From positions 62,001 through 126,000 of the forward strand of contig NZ_AEUW02000001.1 in the NCBI RefSeq assembly GCF_000187995.2: a stretch of DNA of 64,000 nucleotides. Reading direction: 5' to 3'. Below, piece by piece: positions 1 through 11,171 of this stretch. Position numbers and translations under genes: made by a program. Every line of letters starts with the position of its first letter. Position 1 is the stretch's first letter. This stretch comes from Streptococcus macacae NCTC 11558 (GTDB taxonomy: Bacteria > Bacillota > Bacilli > Lactobacillales > Streptococcaceae). Under the pieces are notes generated by a model that was not told where the DNA came from, did no database searches, and was given only the letters and a program-made list of their open reading frames with translations.

Positions 1-13
1 AATCACTAAAAAT

Positions 14-40
14 GAGGTTGGGACTTATTGTCCCAACCTC
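14..40 (-). terminator. luxS terminator hairpin
   Basis: An 11-bp perfect stem, GAGGTTGGGAC paired with GTCCCAACCTC, has a 5-nt loop. On the minus strand it is followed by ATTTTT, as expected for a Rho-independent terminator about 170 nt beyond the luxS stop. The core GGGAC/GTCCC recurs in other terminators of this window. The 41-207 interval between it and luxS shows nothing I recognise. Confidence 0.75.
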
Positions 41-207
41 TTATCTTTAGTTATAGCTATAAATGAATGAGCAGCAGCCAGACAGTCCATTGGCTTATTC
101 GTTTTACTTAAGCTTTCTTCATAAACTGGGAGTTTAAAGCTAAAATAAAAGAATCAAGTATAAGGAAAATGTCCCACTGTCTATTGCTGTTTTTGATTTT
201 TATGGGT

Positions 208-690
208 CTAAACAAGATGGCGTTCGTAAGGATTATCAGATAATCCCTGCTTGAGAATAAGTTTTGCCCATTCTTGGGCAGAAAACAAACTGTGATCCTT
301 ATAGTTACCGCAAGATTCAATAGTTGTTCCAGGGACATCCTCCCAGGAAATAGCCGTGGCAATTTCTTCTAAGCTTGATTTAATGGCCTTAGCAATATCA
401 GTAGTTGTATGTTTTCCCCACATAATGAGATGAAAACCTGTACGGCAGCCAAACGGTGAGCAGTCAATCATGCCATCAAGACGCTCACGAATAAGTTTTG
501 CTAGTAAATGTTCAATTGTATGAAGTCCTGCAGTTGGGATAGCATCAGCATTAGGCTGTACTAGACGAATATCATAATTGCTGATAACATCCCCTTTTGG
601 ACCAAAATCTTCTGAAATTAGGCGAACATAGGGAGCTTTTACAATGGTATGATCCATTTCAAAACTCTCAACAATAACTTCTTTTGTCAT
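208..690 (-). CDS. luxS: S-ribosylhomocysteine lyase LuxS
   Basis: LuxS cleaves S-ribosylhomocysteine to homocysteine and DPD, the precursor of autoinducer-2, in the cytoplasmic activated methyl cycle. The 160-residue protein is full length. The zinc ligands are visible as His57 and His61 in HTIEH and Cys127 in ESCGNY, and the catalytic cysteine is Cys82 in the [10 protein letters not shown] stretch. An AAGGAG ribosome site lies 7 nt before the ATG. The gene is divergent from rny with 144 bp between the two starts, stands alone, and has its own terminator. No clear sigma-70 promoter could be fixed by eye. Identification is secure. Confidence 0.98.
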   Translation of the reverse strand: MTKEVIVESFEMDHTIVKAPYVRLISEDFGPKGDVISNYDIRLVQPNADAIPTAGLHTIEHLLAKLIRERLDGMIDCSPFGCRTGFHLIMWGKHTTTDIAKAIKSSLEEIATAISWEDVPGTTIESCGNYKDHSLFSAQEWAKLILKQGLSDNPYERHLV

Positions 691-786
691 AGGTAAACTC
701 CTTTTATTTTTTCATTAATCATAACATAATTTATAAGATGCTGCTCTTAAATTTTGGATTGTAGAAAATGATAATTTATGATAAAC

Positions 787-792
787 TATAAT
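787..792 (+). promoter_or_regulatory. possible -10 box of rny
   Basis: A perfect TATAAT lies 42 nt before the rny start codon. No good -35 hexamer is found at 16-18 nt, so this is a candidate only. Confidence 0.35.
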
Positions 793-834
793 TTGGATTT
801 TTAATTGAAATCTAATAAAGATTGAGGTAAAAGC

Positions 835-2442
835 ATGTTAAATATTCTTTTAGCACTTGTTTTCTCCCTCATTGGTTTGGTTATTGGTTATGCAGTTATT
901 TCGGCACGCTTAAAGAAAGCTAAAGAAACTGCAGAACTAACTCTTTTAAACGCAGAACAAGATGCTGTTAATGTTCGAAGTAAAGCTGAAACAGATGCCG
1001 AACATATCAAAGAAACAGCTGAACGTGAAAGTAAAGCCTATAAAAAGGAAATACTTATAGAAGCTAAAGAAGAGGCTAGAAAATATCGAGAAGAGATTGA
1101 AAAAGAATTTAAGTCTGAGAGACAAGAACTCAAACAAATGGAGGCACGATTAACAGAACGTGCAACAACTCTTGATCGCAAAGACGAAAATTTAAGTAGC
1201 AAAGAACAATTACTTGATAGTAAAGAACAAAGTCTATCCGATAAATCTAGACATATTGATGAGCGTGAGCTACAAGTCGAACAACTGGAAGTTAAAAAGA
1301 CTGAGGAACTCGAAAAAGTAGCAGCCTTAAGTCAAGAACAGGCGCGTGATATCATACTTTCTGAGACTGAAAAGAATTTATCGTATGATATTGCTAATCG
1401 TATTAAAGAAGCTGATCGGGAAGTTAAGGATAGAGTTGATAAAACAGCTAAAAATGTGCTGGCTCAAGCGATGCAGCGTTTGGCTGGAGATTATGTTACA
1501 GAACAGACAATAACGACTGTACAGCTGCCAGATGACAGTATGAAAGGGCGTATTATTGGGCGTGAAGGCCGCAATATTCGCGCTTTGGAAAGTTTAACGG
1601 GCATAGATATAATCATTGATGATACACCAGAAGTAGTTGTTTTATCAGGTTTTGACCCTATTCGCCGTGAAATTGCACGAATGACTTTGGAGGCTCTTAT
1701 TCAAGATGGCCGTATTCACCCTGCCCGTATTGAAGAACTTGTTGAGAAGTATCGGCTGGAGATGGATAATCGTATCCGTGAATACGGGGAAGCAGCTGCT
1801 TTTGAAATTGGTGCGCCCAATCTTCACCCAGATCTTATTAAGCTGATGGGACGTCTGCAATTCCGTACTTCTTACGGCCAAAATGTCCTTCGTCATTCTG
1901 TTGAAGTTGGGAAATTGGCAGGACTTCTTGCCAGTGAATTAGGCGAGAATGTTGATCTTGCCCGTCGTGCTGGTTTTCTTCATGATATGGGGAAGGCTAT
2001 TGATCGTGAAGTTGAAGGCAGCCATGTTGAAATTGGTGTTGAATTTGCCCGCAAGTACAAAGAGAACCCAGTTGTTATCAATACTATTGCCAGTCATCAT
2101 GGTGATGTTGAACCTGAATCGGTTATTGCTGTCTTAGTTGCTGCAGCCGATGCGCTTAGTTCAGCTCGTCCAGGTGCCCGTAATGAGTCTATGGAAAACT
2201 ACATCAAGCGATTGCGTGATTTAGAAGAAATTGCAACAGGTTTTGATGGGGTACAAACTAGCTATGCTCTTCAAGCAGGACGGGAAATTCGTATTATGGT
2301 TCAGCCAGAAAAGCTGTCTGATGCTGATGTAACGATTTTAGCCCATCAAGTACGCAAGAAGATTGAAAGTAATTTGGATTATCCAGGAAATATCAAAGTC
2401 ACGGTTATTCGTGAATTGCGTGCTGTTGATTATGCTAAATAA
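835..2442 (+). CDS. rny: Ribonuclease Y
   Basis: RNase Y is the membrane-anchored endoribonuclease that starts mRNA decay in many Firmicutes. The 535-residue protein has the family architecture. An N-terminal membrane anchor (about residues 3-24) is followed by a long charged coiled coil (about 28-200), a KH RNA-binding domain (about 225-290, with the [15 protein letters not shown] loop), and an HD phosphohydrolase domain with the FLHDMGKA metal-binding pair near residue 383. GAGG precedes the ATG at good spacing. It is transcribed away from luxS and followed by a probable terminator, so it is likely monocistronic. Nothing is truncated. Confidence 0.97.
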   Translation: MLNILLALVFSLIGLVIGYAVISARLKKAKETAELTLLNAEQDAVNVRSKAETDAEHIKETAERESKAYKKEILIEAKEEARKYREEIEKEFKSERQELKQMEARLTERATTLDRKDENLSSKEQLLDSKEQSLSDKSRHIDERELQVEQLEVKKTEELEKVAALSQEQARDIILSETEKNLSYDIANRIKEADREVKDRVDKTAKNVLAQAMQRLAGDYVTEQTITTVQLPDDSMKGRIIGREGRNIRALESLTGIDIIIDDTPEVVVLSGFDPIRREIARMTLEALIQDGRIHPARIEELVEKYRLEMDNRIREYGEAAAFEIGAPNLHPDLIKLMGRLQFRTSYGQNVLRHSVEVGKLAGLLASELGENVDLARRAGFLHDMGKAIDREVEGSHVEIGVEFARKYKENPVVINTIASHHGDVEPESVIAVLVAAADALSSARPGARNESMENYIKRLRDLEEIATGFDGVQTSYALQAGREIRIMVQPEKLSDADVTILAHQVRKKIESNLDYPGNIKVTVIRELRAVDYAK

Positions 2443-2452
2443 TTTGTGATAA

Positions 2453-2481
2453 GGAGTAGGAAAAGATTTCCTCTCTTTTTT
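2453..2481 (+). terminator. probable rny terminator
   Basis: AGGAAA and TTTCCT pair around an AGA loop. The stem continues as GAG/CTC past a single bulged T and is followed by six T residues. The remaining sequence up to gmk (2482-2672) holds no recognised feature beyond a weak promoter-like stretch close to gmk. Confidence 0.5.
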
Positions 2482-2642
2482 GCTTGAAAGACTGCTTTTT
2501 TTCTATTCTTTAAAGTAAAGCTCTTTATCCTTTTAAGGTAAATGCAAAGGCATTGATATCAGTCTTTTTGCAGTTAAATCGTTATCAGAAGTCTTTTGAG
2601 GATTGGTAAAAATAACTTGCTAATAAACAGTCTTTTTGATAA

Positions 2643-3296
<654 letters not shown>

Positions 3297-3317
3297 ATTA
3301 GAAAAGAGATAAAAATT

Positions 3318-3635
3318 ATGATGTTAAGACCTTCCATTGATACTTTGCTGGATAAGATACCATCAAAATATTCACTTGTTATTTTACAAGCTAAACGTGC
3401 TCATGAGCTTGAATCTGGTGCAGAGCCTACTCAAGAATTTAAGTCTGTTAAGCCGACTCTTCAGGCACTTGAAGAAATCAATTCAGGCAATGTTGTCATT
3501 CATCCTGATCCCAATGCTAAACGTGCAGCAGTTTTGGCTCGTGCTGAAGCCGAGCGGTTAGCAAAGGAAGAAGAAGAGCGTAAAATTAAAGAACAGATCG
3601 CAAAAGAAAAAGAAGTAGAAGGAGAAAAAATCTAA
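3318..3635 (+). CDS. rpoZ: DNA-directed RNA polymerase omega subunit
   Basis: RpoZ helps fold and stabilise the beta-prime subunit of RNA polymerase. The 105-residue product carries the family's N-terminal signature ([20 protein letters not shown]) and a conserved block around AKRAHEL. A Lys/Glu-rich helical tail follows (about residues 70-105), typical of streptococcal omega. Two ATG codons stand in tandem at the start. The gene lies between gmk and priA in the usual Firmicutes order. A strong stem-loop overlaps its stop codon. Confidence 0.95.
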   Translation: MMLRPSIDTLLDKIPSKYSLVILQAKRAHELESGAEPTQEFKSVKPTLQALEEINSGNVVIHPDPNAKRAAVLARAEAERLAKEEEERKIKEQIAKEKEVEGEKI

Positions 3636-3659
3636 GGTTGCTGTCAATCTTAGATTTTT
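3626..3659 (+). terminator. stem-loop spanning the rpoZ stop codon
   Basis: AAAAATCTAAG at 3626-3636 is fully complementary to CTTAGATTTTT at 3649-3659 across a 12-nt loop. The rpoZ stop codon lies inside the left arm. Because both arms carry A or T runs, it could work as a bidirectional terminator or as a partial attenuator before priA, whose start is 18 nt downstream. The function is inferred. Confidence 0.5.
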
Positions 3660-3676
3660 AATATTGAGGTAGAAAT

Positions 3677-6061
3677 ATGGCCAAGATTGCTAAGGTTATT
3701 GTTGACATACCATTAATGCAGACAGATAAGCCTTTTTCTTATAAAATTCCCGAAAATCTGCAAGAAGTCATTGCGGAAGGTTCACGAGTGCATGTTCCTT
3801 TTGGGAAAAGCAACCGCCTTTTGCAAGGCTTTGTTATGGAAATACTAGAAGAAAAGGATCAAGGTTTAAAATTGATCAAAGAGGTCTTGGATGCTGAACC
3901 CGTCCTAAATCAGGAGCAGCTGTTTTTAGCGGATCAAATGCGAAAAACTGTTTTTTCTTATAAAATTTCAATTTTAAAATCAATGGTTCCCAGTCTTTTA
4001 AATTCCAGTTATGATCGTCTTTTGAAGCCAGCTCCAACTCTCTCTCAGGAGGAAGGAGAGCTTCTTTTTGCTGGTAAAAAGAAGATTTATTTTTCACATT
4101 TGGCCAAAGAAGAGCAGCTCAGAAGCTTACACTTGGCTCAGGCTGGAAAGATTACAGTAGACTATGTTGCAAAAGATCGAAAGAATATCAAAACTCAAAA
4201 ATATTATGAAATCAATCACCTCAATCTGGCAGACTTAGAAATTAGCAAGCGTGCCAAAAAACGTCAAGAGCTTAAAACTTATCTATTAGAGCATTCTCAG
4301 CCTCGGCTTTTATCAGAGCTTTACCATTTGTTTTCAAGAGATGTGGTTAGATATTTTATTGACGAAAATGTTCTTAAAATTACTGAGCAGGCTGTTAATA
4401 GAAGCTCCGGCCATTTTGAGAAGATTTCGCAATCCTATTTTTTAGATTTGAATGAAGAACAAAGGACAGCTGTAGAGCGCATTGCAGCTGATATCGGATC
4501 GGCCAAGACTCCTTATTTACTAGAAGGGATTACTGGCAGCGGGAAAACTGAAGTTTATCTCCATATTATTGATCGGACTTTAAAAATGGGAAAAACAGCC
4601 ATCGTTTTAGTCCCAGAGATATCTTTAACACCACAAATGACGAATCGCTTTATTTCTCGTTTTGGAAGTCAAGTGGCGATTATGCATTCGGGCTTATCTG
4701 ATGGAGAAAAATATGATGAATGGCGCAAGATAAAATCAAAACAAGCAAAAGTTGTAGTAGGAGCCCGCTCGGCAATATTTTCCCCTTTAGAAAATATTGG
4801 GGCTATCATCATTGATGAAGAACACGAAGCTACTTATAAGCAAGAGTCTAATCCGCGTTATCACGCACGGGATGTTGCTTTGCTGCGGGCAAAGTACCAT
4901 CAGGCTGTTTTAGTTTTAGGAAGTGCAACACCAAGCATTGAAAGCAGAGCTAGAGCTGATCGGCATGTTTATCAGCTTTTGCGCCTTACTCAAAGAGCTA
5001 ATCCTTTAGCACAGACTCCAAAAGTTGAAATAATAGATTTTCGTGATTATATTGGTCAGCAGGAAGTGAGTAACCTAACTCCTTTTCTGATTGATAAAAT
5101 CAAGGAGCGTCTAGCCAAAAAAGAACAGGTCGTTTTGATGCTGAACCGTCGCGGCTATTCTAGTTTTATTATGTGCCGTGACTGCGGGTATGTTGATAAC
5201 TGCCCCAATTGTGATATTTCTTTGACGCTGCATATGGATACAAAGACTATGAATTGCCATTACTGTGGCTTTTACAAGAAGATACCTCTTCATTGTCCAA
5301 ACTGTGGCAATAACAAGATTCGTTATTATGGAACTGGTACGCAAAAGGCATATGATGAGTTGCTGCAGGTTATTCCAGAAGCGCGTCTTATCAGGATGGA
5401 TGTGGATACTACGCGGAAAAAAGGAGCTCATGAAAAACTGTTAACGACATTTGAAAAGCAGGAAGCAGATATCTTATTGGGAACTCAAATGATAGCTAAG
5501 GGACTTGATTTTCCTAATGTGACCTTAGTAGGAGTTTTAAATGCCGATACTGCTCTTAATTTACCGGATTTTCGCTCCAGTGAGCGCACTTTTCAGCTGT
5601 TGACGCAGGTAGCTGGCCGTGCTGGCCGTGCCGATAAACCTGGAGAAGTCCTCATTCAAACCTATAATCCTGATCATTACGCCATACAATTGGCGAAAGC
5701 GCAAGACTATGAAGCCTTTTATCAGTATGAAATGAAAATTCGCAAGAGTCTATCCTATCCTCCTTATTATTTCACAGTAGGGCTGACACTGTCGCATAAA
5801 GAAGAGCAAGTAGCCGTTAAAAAGTCTTATGAAATCATGCACTTATTAAAAGAGGGCCTGACAAATAAAATTAAGATATTAGGACCTACACCAAAGCCTA
5901 TAGCTCGTACTCATAATCTTTATCATTACCAAATTATTGTCAAATACCGCTTTGAAGAAAATATGGAAAATGTTTTGAATCATATTTTAGGTTTAACACA
6001 GGACAAAGAAAATAAAGGTTTGCGCTTAATTATTGATTGTGAGCCGCAAAATTTTATGTAA
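3677..6061 (+). CDS. priA: Primosomal replication restart helicase PriA
   Basis: PriA recognises stalled forks and D-loops and loads the replicative helicase. The 794-residue protein is full length. It has an N-terminal DNA-binding domain, then an SF2 helicase core with Walker A GITGSGKT (about residue 285) and the DEEH box (about 381). Eight cysteines of the zinc-binding module follow between about residues 500 and 551 (CRDCGY, CPNCD, CHYCGF, CPNCG), then the C-terminal helicase motifs (VAGRAGR). GAGG lies before the ATG. fmt follows after 63 nt with its own promoter-like sequence. Confidence 0.97.
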   Translation: MAKIAKVIVDIPLMQTDKPFSYKIPENLQEVIAEGSRVHVPFGKSNRLLQGFVMEILEEKDQGLKLIKEVLDAEPVLNQEQLFLADQMRKTVFSYKISILKSMVPSLLNSSYDRLLKPAPTLSQEEGELLFAGKKKIYFSHLAKEEQLRSLHLAQAGKITVDYVAKDRKNIKTQKYYEINHLNLADLEISKRAKKRQELKTYLLEHSQPRLLSELYHLFSRDVVRYFIDENVLKITEQAVNRSSGHFEKISQSYFLDLNEEQRTAVERIAADIGSAKTPYLLEGITGSGKTEVYLHIIDRTLKMGKTAIVLVPEISLTPQMTNRFISRFGSQVAIMHSGLSDGEKYDEWRKIKSKQAKVVVGARSAIFSPLENIGAIIIDEEHEATYKQESNPRYHARDVALLRAKYHQAVLVLGSATPSIESRARADRHVYQLLRLTQRANPLAQTPKVEIIDFRDYIGQQEVSNLTPFLIDKIKERLAKKEQVVLMLNRRGYSSFIMCRDCGYVDNCPNCDISLTLHMDTKTMNCHYCGFYKKIPLHCPNCGNNKIRYYGTGTQKAYDELLQVIPEARLIRMDVDTTRKKGAHEKLLTTFEKQEADILLGTQMIAKGLDFPNVTLVGVLNADTALNLPDFRSSERTFQLLTQVAGRAGRADKPGEVLIQTYNPDHYAIQLAKAQDYEAFYQYEMKIRKSLSYPPYYFTVGLTLSHKEEQVAVKKSYEIMHLLKEGLTNKIKILGPTPKPIARTHNLYHYQIIVKYRFEENMENVLNHILGLTQDKENKGLRLIIDCEPQNFM

Positions 6062-6095
6062 ACAGAAAATTAAGCCTATTAAAATTAGGGTATGA

Positions 6096-6101
6096 TATAA
6101 T
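6096..6101 (+). promoter_or_regulatory. extended -10 promoter before fmt
   Basis: TATAAT is preceded by TATGA, giving the TGN extended -10 form used when the -35 is weak. It lies 24 nt before the fmt start and probably drives the fmt-rsmB-stp1-stkP genes. The -35 region matches consensus poorly. Confidence 0.55.
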
Positions 6102-6124
6102 AATTAAACGACAAGAGGTGACAA

Positions 6125-7060
6125 ATGACAAATTTAATCTTTATGGGAACACCAGAATTTTCAGCAACAGTGCTAAGGGGTTTGCTTGAGGATCCCCAGT
6201 ATACGGTTATAGCGGTTGTGACACAGCCTGACCGTGCTGTTGGGCGTAAAAAGGAAATTAAAATAACACCAGTAAAAGAAGTGGCTTTAGAATATCACTT
6301 GCCTCTTTTTCAGCCTGAAAAATTATCAGCCAGCCAGGAGCTTGATCACTTAATAGCTTTAGGAGCAGATGGCATTATTACAGCTGCTTTTGGGCAGTTT
6401 TTGCCTGAAAAATTATTGCATTCGGTTCCTTTTGCTTTAAATGTCCATGCTTCTCTTTTGCCAAAGTATCGAGGTGGAGCACCTATTCATTATGCATTGA
6501 TTAAAGGAGAGCAAAAAACGGGAATCACCATTATGGAAATGGTCAAACAAATGGATGCTGGAGATATGGTTGCTCAGTCTTCTATAATGATTACAAAAGA
6601 GGATAATGTAGGGACGCTTTTCGTCAAATTAGCTGCTCTAGGCCGTGATTTACTGCTTGAAACGTTACCGGCTTATATGAGAGGAGAAATCATTCCCCAA
6701 GCACAAGCTGAAAGTGAGGCAAGCTTTTCTCCCAATATCACAGCAGCTGAAGAAAAAATTAATTGGAATCTTTCAGCAGAGGAAATTTTTAATCATATAC
6801 GCGGTATGAATCCTTGGCCGGCTGCGCATACTTTATGGGAAGGAAAACGTTTTAAGATTTATGAAGCACAAGAAGTTCCAGGTAATGGTCAGCCAGGTCA
6901 GATTATTGATAAGACTAAAGAAAAATTGGTGGTCGCTGCAGGGCAAGAGGCTTTATCTCTCCAACTGATTCAGCCTTGGGGAAAACCCAAGATGTCTGTA
7001 AAAGACTTTTTAAATGGCTCAGGCCGCAAACTTGAAGTGGGTGATTTTTTTGGGGAATAA
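6125..7060 (+). CDS. fmt: Methionyl-tRNA formyltransferase
   Basis: Fmt formylates initiator Met-tRNA with 10-formyl-tetrahydrofolate. The 311-residue protein has the N-terminal Rossmann formyltransferase domain starting [15 protein letters not shown]. The catalytic block is [20 protein letters not shown] at about residues 107-126, and the conserved Asp lies in MDAGDMV at about residue 143. A C-terminal OB-like domain follows. AGAGGTG precedes the ATG. Its 3' end overlaps the likely rsmB start by 11 nt, so the two should be translationally coupled. Confidence 0.97.
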   Translation: MTNLIFMGTPEFSATVLRGLLEDPQYTVIAVVTQPDRAVGRKKEIKITPVKEVALEYHLPLFQPEKLSASQELDHLIALGADGIITAAFGQFLPEKLLHSVPFALNVHASLLPKYRGGAPIHYALIKGEQKTGITIMEMVKQMDAGDMVAQSSIMITKEDNVGTLFVKLAALGRDLLLETLPAYMRGEIIPQAQAESEASFSPNITAAEEKINWNLSAEEIFNHIRGMNPWPAAHTLWEGKRFKIYEAQEVPGNGQPGQIIDKTKEKLVVAAGQEALSLQLIQPWGKPKMSVKDFLNGSGRKLEVGDFFGE

Positions 7061-8366
7061 TTGGTCAAAAAAAGCTCGTGGGCAAGCTCTGCTCATTTTG
7101 ACGGATGTTTTTGACAACAGATCTTACAGTAATATTGCTCTTAAGCATTATCTAAATCGGTCTCATTTATCGCAAGAAGATAAAGCTTTAATAACAGAAA
7201 TTGTCTATGGTACAGTTGCACGTAAAATCACTTTAGAGTGGTATTTAGCGCATTTTATTGCAGATCGTGAACAGTTAGACAGCTGGCTGTACTATTTGTT
7301 GCTGATGAGTCTTTATCAGTTGCTGTACTTACAAAAAATTCCTCAGTATGCAGTGGTTAATGATGCTGTCACTATTGCTAAGGACAGAAAAACAGGAACT
7401 GATAAACTCGTTAATGCTGTACTGCGAAAATTTTTACGCCAGAAAACACCTAAAATTTCAGAAATAAAAAGAAAAAATAAGCGTTATTCAATTGCTTATT
7501 CTCTACCTGTCTGGCTAGTCAGAAAAATGATAGACCAATATGGTGAAGACAGAGCCTTGGCCATCTTTGAGAGCCTTTTAGAAAGAAGTAAGGCCAGCAT
7601 TAGAGTTGTTAAAACTGAAGATTTTGAAACGATCAAGCAGGATACCAAATCAGACTATTCTTTACTATCACCTCTTGGATTGGTGAAAGAATCAGGCCAT
7701 TTTGCTAACAGTCACTGGTTTCAAAAGGGAGCAATTACAATACAAGATGAATCCAGTCAGTTAGTTGCTCCAACCTTATCTATTCAGGGCGATGAAAAGA
7801 TTCTTGATGCTTGCAGTGCCCCCGGCGGAAAAAGTGCCCATATGGCTTCTTATTTGACAACAGGGCAGATTATAGCACTAGATTTATATGATCATAAATT
7901 AAAGCTGATAGAGGAAAATGCTCATCGTTTGGGTTTGTCTGATAAAATTAAGACAGAGAAATTAGATGCTCGCAAAGTTCATGAAAAGTTTCAGCCAGAT
8001 ACATTTGATAAAATTTTAGTAGATGCTCCTTGCTCAGGCTTAGGTTTGATGAGACGAAAGCCTGATATTAAGTACAATAAAAGCAATCAAGACTTTCACA
8101 GCTTGCAAAAGCTGCAATTGGAAATTCTGGATAGTGTTTGCCAAACTATTAAAAAAGGTGGTATAATAGCCTACAGTACTTGTACTATTTTCACAGACGA
8201 AAATCAGGAAGTAATCAAACAATTTTTGAAAGATCATCCAAACTTTATACAGATCCCTTTGGAGCATAAACAAAAAAACATTATGGTTGATGGCTGTATT
8301 GTTATCACACCAGAACAATATAAAACAGACGGCTTTTTTATTAGCCAGATTAAGCGTATTTCGTAG
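7050..8366 (+). CDS. rsmB: 16S rRNA m5C967 methyltransferase RsmB (Sun)
   Basis: RsmB methylates cytosine 967 of 16S rRNA using SAM. An N-terminal NusB-like RNA-binding domain (about 1-140) is followed by a Rossmann methyltransferase domain. SAM motif DACSAPGGK lies near residue 253, and the two catalytic-site cysteines are in DAPCSG (about 326) and STCT (about 376). I chose the TTG at 7050 because it gives [14 protein letters not shown] and about 438 residues, the usual streptococcal length, and GGTGAT (complementary to the 16S tail) lies 4 nt upstream. An ATG at 7014 would add 12 residues of fmt-overlapping sequence. GTG 7041 is a further alternative. Confidence 0.93.
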   Translation: MGNNWSKKARGQALLILTDVFDNRSYSNIALKHYLNRSHLSQEDKALITEIVYGTVARKITLEWYLAHFIADREQLDSWLYYLLLMSLYQLLYLQKIPQYAVVNDAVTIAKDRKTGTDKLVNAVLRKFLRQKTPKISEIKRKNKRYSIAYSLPVWLVRKMIDQYGEDRALAIFESLLERSKASIRVVKTEDFETIKQDTKSDYSLLSPLGLVKESGHFANSHWFQKGAITIQDESSQLVAPTLSIQGDEKILDACSAPGGKSAHMASYLTTGQIIALDLYDHKLKLIEENAHRLGLSDKIKTEKLDARKVHEKFQPDTFDKILVDAPCSGLGLMRRKPDIKYNKSNQDFHSLQKLQLEILDSVCQTIKKGGIIAYSTCTIFTDENQEVIKQFLKDHPNFIQIPLEHKQKNIMVDGCIVITPEQYKTDGFFISQIKRIS

Positions 8367-8386
8367 GAGATAGAAGGAGGCTGACT

Positions 8387-9145
8387 TTGTCAGACAAGGT
8401 ACATATGAAGATTTCCCTTTTTACAGATATTGGTCAGAAGCGGTCAAATAATCAGGATTTTATTAATAAATTTGATAACCTTTCAGGAAACACGTTAATT
8501 GTATTAGCAGACGGTATGGGAGGACATCGTGCCGGCAATATCGCTAGTGAAATGACCGTTACTGATTTAGGACGTAAATGGGTTAATACAGAGCTGACTG
8601 ACTTAGGTCAAGTTCGAGACTGGTTGGTTGAAAATATTGAAATAGTAAATCAGCACATCTATAATTTGGGGCAAACTGAAGATTTTAAAGGTATGGGAAC
8701 AACTATTGAAGCTTTAGTTCTTATTGATAATAATGTTTTATTTGCTCATATAGGAGATTCCCGTATCGGTTTAGTCCATGAGGGAGCCTATACGCAGCTA
8801 ACAAGTGATCATTCTCTTGTTAATGAACTGGTTAAAGCGGGTCAAATTACAGAAGAAGAGGCTGCCAGCCATCCACAGAAAAATATTATTACACAATCTA
8901 TCGGTCAGTCTAATCCAGTCGAACCTGATTTAGGAATTCAGACTTTGGGAGCTGATGATTATTTGGTTATTAATAGTGATGGCTTAACAAATATGGTTTC
9001 TAAAGAAAAGATCGCAGAGGTTGTAGCCAATACAGCTGAAACCTTAGATGAGAAAGCTAAGCATCTTATCCAGCTGGCTAACAAGGCTGGCGGTCTTGAT
9101 AATATTACAGTTGCTCTAGTTCAAGCCGAAAGTGAGGGAGAATAA
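8387..9145 (+). CDS. stp1: PP2C-type serine/threonine phosphatase Stp1/PppL
   Basis: This metal-dependent phosphatase reverses phosphorylation by the adjacent kinase StkP. PP2C motifs appear in order: [38 protein letters not shown] and GLDNITVAL. These include the Asp residues that bind the two metals. The TTG at 8387 is favoured because AAGGAGG ends 6 nt before it, giving 252 residues. The ATG at 8405 gives 246 residues, matches the start of relatives well, and also has a weak AAGG upstream. The stop overlaps the stkP start (TAATG). Confidence 0.95.
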   Translation: MSDKVHMKISLFTDIGQKRSNNQDFINKFDNLSGNTLIVLADGMGGHRAGNIASEMTVTDLGRKWVNTELTDLGQVRDWLVENIEIVNQHIYNLGQTEDFKGMGTTIEALVLIDNNVLFAHIGDSRIGLVHEGAYTQLTSDHSLVNELVKAGQITEEEAASHPQKNIITQSIGQSNPVEPDLGIQTLGADDYLVINSDGLTNMVSKEKIAEVVANTAETLDEKAKHLIQLANKAGGLDNITVALVQAESEGE

Positions 9146-10992
9146 TGATTCAGATTGGCAAACTTTTTGCTGGTCGCTATCGAATTCTCCAATCTATTGG
9201 CCGAGGCGGAATGGCAGATGTGTATCTGGCTAATGATTTGATTTTAGATAATGAAGAAGTAGCGATTAAGGTGCTGCGGACAAATTATCAAACTGATCAA
9301 GTTGCTGTTACGCGTTTTCAGCGTGAAGCGCGTGCTATGTCAGAGCTCAATCATCCAAATATTGTAGCTATCCGTGATATTGGGGAAGAAGACGGTCAGC
9401 AGTTCCTTGCGATGGAATATGTTGACGGTGCTGATTTGAAAAAGTATATTCAGGATCATGCACCCTTATCAAATGCTGAGGTGATCAGAATCATGAAAGA
9501 AGTTCTTTCTGCTATGACTCTGGCACATCAAAAAGGCATTATCCATCGAGATTTAAAACCTCAGAATGTCCTTTTAACAAAAGACGGGACAGCAAAAGTA
9601 ACGGACTTTGGTATTGCTGTTGCCTTTGCTGAAACAAGCCTAACGCAGACCAATTCTATGTTAGGTTCTGTCCATTATTTATCGCCTGAACAAGCTCGTG
9701 GTTCGAAAGCAACTGTTCAAAGTGATATTTATGCTATGGGCATTATGCTATTTGAAATGCTGACTGGGCATATCCCTTATGATGGCGATAGTGCCGTTAC
9801 GATCGCTTTACAGCATTTTCAAAAACCGTTACCATCTATTATTAGTGAAAATAAAAATGTTCCTCAGGCGCTTGAAAATGTTGTCATTAAAGCAACAGCT
9901 AAGCGGCTAACAGATCGGTATACATCAACTGAGGAGATGCTGCAGGATTTAAAAACTTGTTTACAGCCAAATCGCAGCCGAGAGAGAAAGCTGATCTTTA
10001 ATGATCCTTCTGATACAAAGCCTTTGCCTAAGTTAGAACAGTCCATGACGTCATCAACAAGTGCTCAGGCTCTAAAAGATAAGGCGGCCAGCAAGGCAGC
10101 AAGTAAAGAACCAAAAGCAAAACCAAAGAAAAAGCGGGGGCTTCTTTCTCGTCTTCTTAAACTCTTTTTTATCTTAGTCGTTCTAGGAATTGCTGTTTTG
10201 GCTTATATGATATTAACCAAGCCGAGTACTATTTCAGTACCAAATGTTTCTGGCTATAAACTTTCAAGCGCAAAAAGTAAGATTGTACAAGCGGGTTTGA
10301 AAGTTGGACAGGTTCGAAGAATCGAAGACGATAGTGTTGATGCTGGTAAAGTGGTTCGTACAAATCCTAGTGCCGGCAGTAAAAAACGCGAAGGCTCTAG
10401 TGTGGATATTTTTGTATCTGGCACTAATAGTTTTGTGATGGAAAACTATATTGGGCAAAATTACCAAAGTGCTATAGATAATCTGACCAACACGCATGGG
10501 GTGCCAAGGGATAATATTAGGATTAAAGAGGTCTCATCAGATGAATACGGCGGAGGAACTGTCATTGAGCAGTCCCCTAAATCTGGAAAAACATTTACCC
10601 CAGACAGCGGTAAGAAAATTACACTCAAAGTGGTTAAAGTCACAATGCCAAATCTTAAGAATTCAACGTATGAAGAAGCTGTTGCTACTTTGAAGGCATT
10701 AGGAATTGCTTCTAGCCGTATCAAGGTTTATGATGGAAAGGATTATTCGACAAAAATTTCTTCACCGTCTGCTTCTTCAGTAGTAGTTGGGCAACGCCCT
10801 TACTATGGTAATACTATCAGTCTTACATCTGATGATGATATTATCTTATACGTATCTGATGCTGTTGACACCAATACGCATACACGCGCACCTTCTTCAT
10901 CAGAAGAAGAAAGCACTGAAAATACGACAACTAATAATGCCACAACATCCAATGAGAATACTAGTGAAGCTAGTTCTCCTAATGATAGTTAA
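9145..10992 (+). CDS. stkP: PASTA-domain serine/threonine kinase StkP/PknB
   Basis: StkP is a membrane-spanning eukaryotic-type kinase that senses wall precursors and phosphorylates division and wall-synthesis proteins. The kinase domain runs from about 12 to 270, with glycine loop [18 protein letters not shown] near 134-141 and the DFG at about 154. A basic linker leads to one membrane segment (about 338-360), then three PASTA repeats (about 362-430, 431-500 and 501-575) beginning VPNV, VMEN and VTMPNL. The last 40 residues are rich in Ser, Thr, Asn and Glu and resemble a flexible surface tail. It overlaps stp1 by 1 nt and precedes liaFSR. Confidence 0.97.
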   Translation: MIQIGKLFAGRYRILQSIGRGGMADVYLANDLILDNEEVAIKVLRTNYQTDQVAVTRFQREARAMSELNHPNIVAIRDIGEEDGQQFLAMEYVDGADLKKYIQDHAPLSNAEVIRIMKEVLSAMTLAHQKGIIHRDLKPQNVLLTKDGTAKVTDFGIAVAFAETSLTQTNSMLGSVHYLSPEQARGSKATVQSDIYAMGIMLFEMLTGHIPYDGDSAVTIALQHFQKPLPSIISENKNVPQALENVVIKATAKRLTDRYTSTEEMLQDLKTCLQPNRSRERKLIFNDPSDTKPLPKLEQSMTSSTSAQALKDKAASKAASKEPKAKPKKKRGLLSRLLKLFFILVVLGIAVLAYMILTKPSTISVPNVSGYKLSSAKSKIVQAGLKVGQVRRIEDDSVDAGKVVRTNPSAGSKKREGSSVDIFVSGTNSFVMENYIGQNYQSAIDNLTNTHGVPRDNIRIKEVSSDEYGGGTVIEQSPKSGKTFTPDSGKKITLKVVKVTMPNLKNSTYEEAVATLKALGIASSRIKVYDGKDYSTKISSPSASSVVVGQRPYYGNTISLTSDDDIILYVSDAVDTNTHTRAPSSSEEESTENTTTNNATTSNENTSEASSPNDS

Positions 10993-11011
10993 TATGATGT
11001 ATAAATAGTTC

Positions 11012-11092
11012 AAAAAGTCTGTATGTTGTACCTCTCTTACCATTGAACAAGCAGTCAGTGCGTAAGGCAGGTCTAACATTGCAGACTTTTTT
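11012..11092 (+). terminator. long imperfect hairpin between stkP and liaF
   Basis: AAAAAGTCTG at 11012-11021 pairs with CAGACTTTTT at 11082-11091. The stem extends imperfectly into ATGTT and AACAT, and a T-run closes it. The roughly 40-nt apical part carries a copy of the small repeat described in the findings. It probably terminates the stkP transcript, but the size is unusual. Confidence 0.5.
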
Positions 11093-11113
11093 AGAAGGAT
11101 TATGAAATTGTAG

Positions 11114-11142
11114 ATGAAATTTATGTTGAATTTTGATACAAT
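11114..11142 (+). promoter_or_regulatory. probable liaFSR promoter
   Basis: ATGAAA (4 of 6) and TACAAT (5 of 6) are separated by exactly 17 nt, and the -10 ends 29 nt before the liaF start. I did not find an operator I can assign to LiaR. Confidence 0.5.
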
Positions 11143-11171
11143 GGCTAATAATTACTAGACTGAGGTAATAC

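Noticed and set aside
108..362. Minus-strand open frame beyond luxS
   Set aside because: It overlaps luxS in another frame, has no ribosome site and no recognisable protein; a shadow frame.
10496..10693. Plus-strand open frame inside stkP
   Set aside because: It is out of frame with the conserved PASTA repeats and has no independent support.
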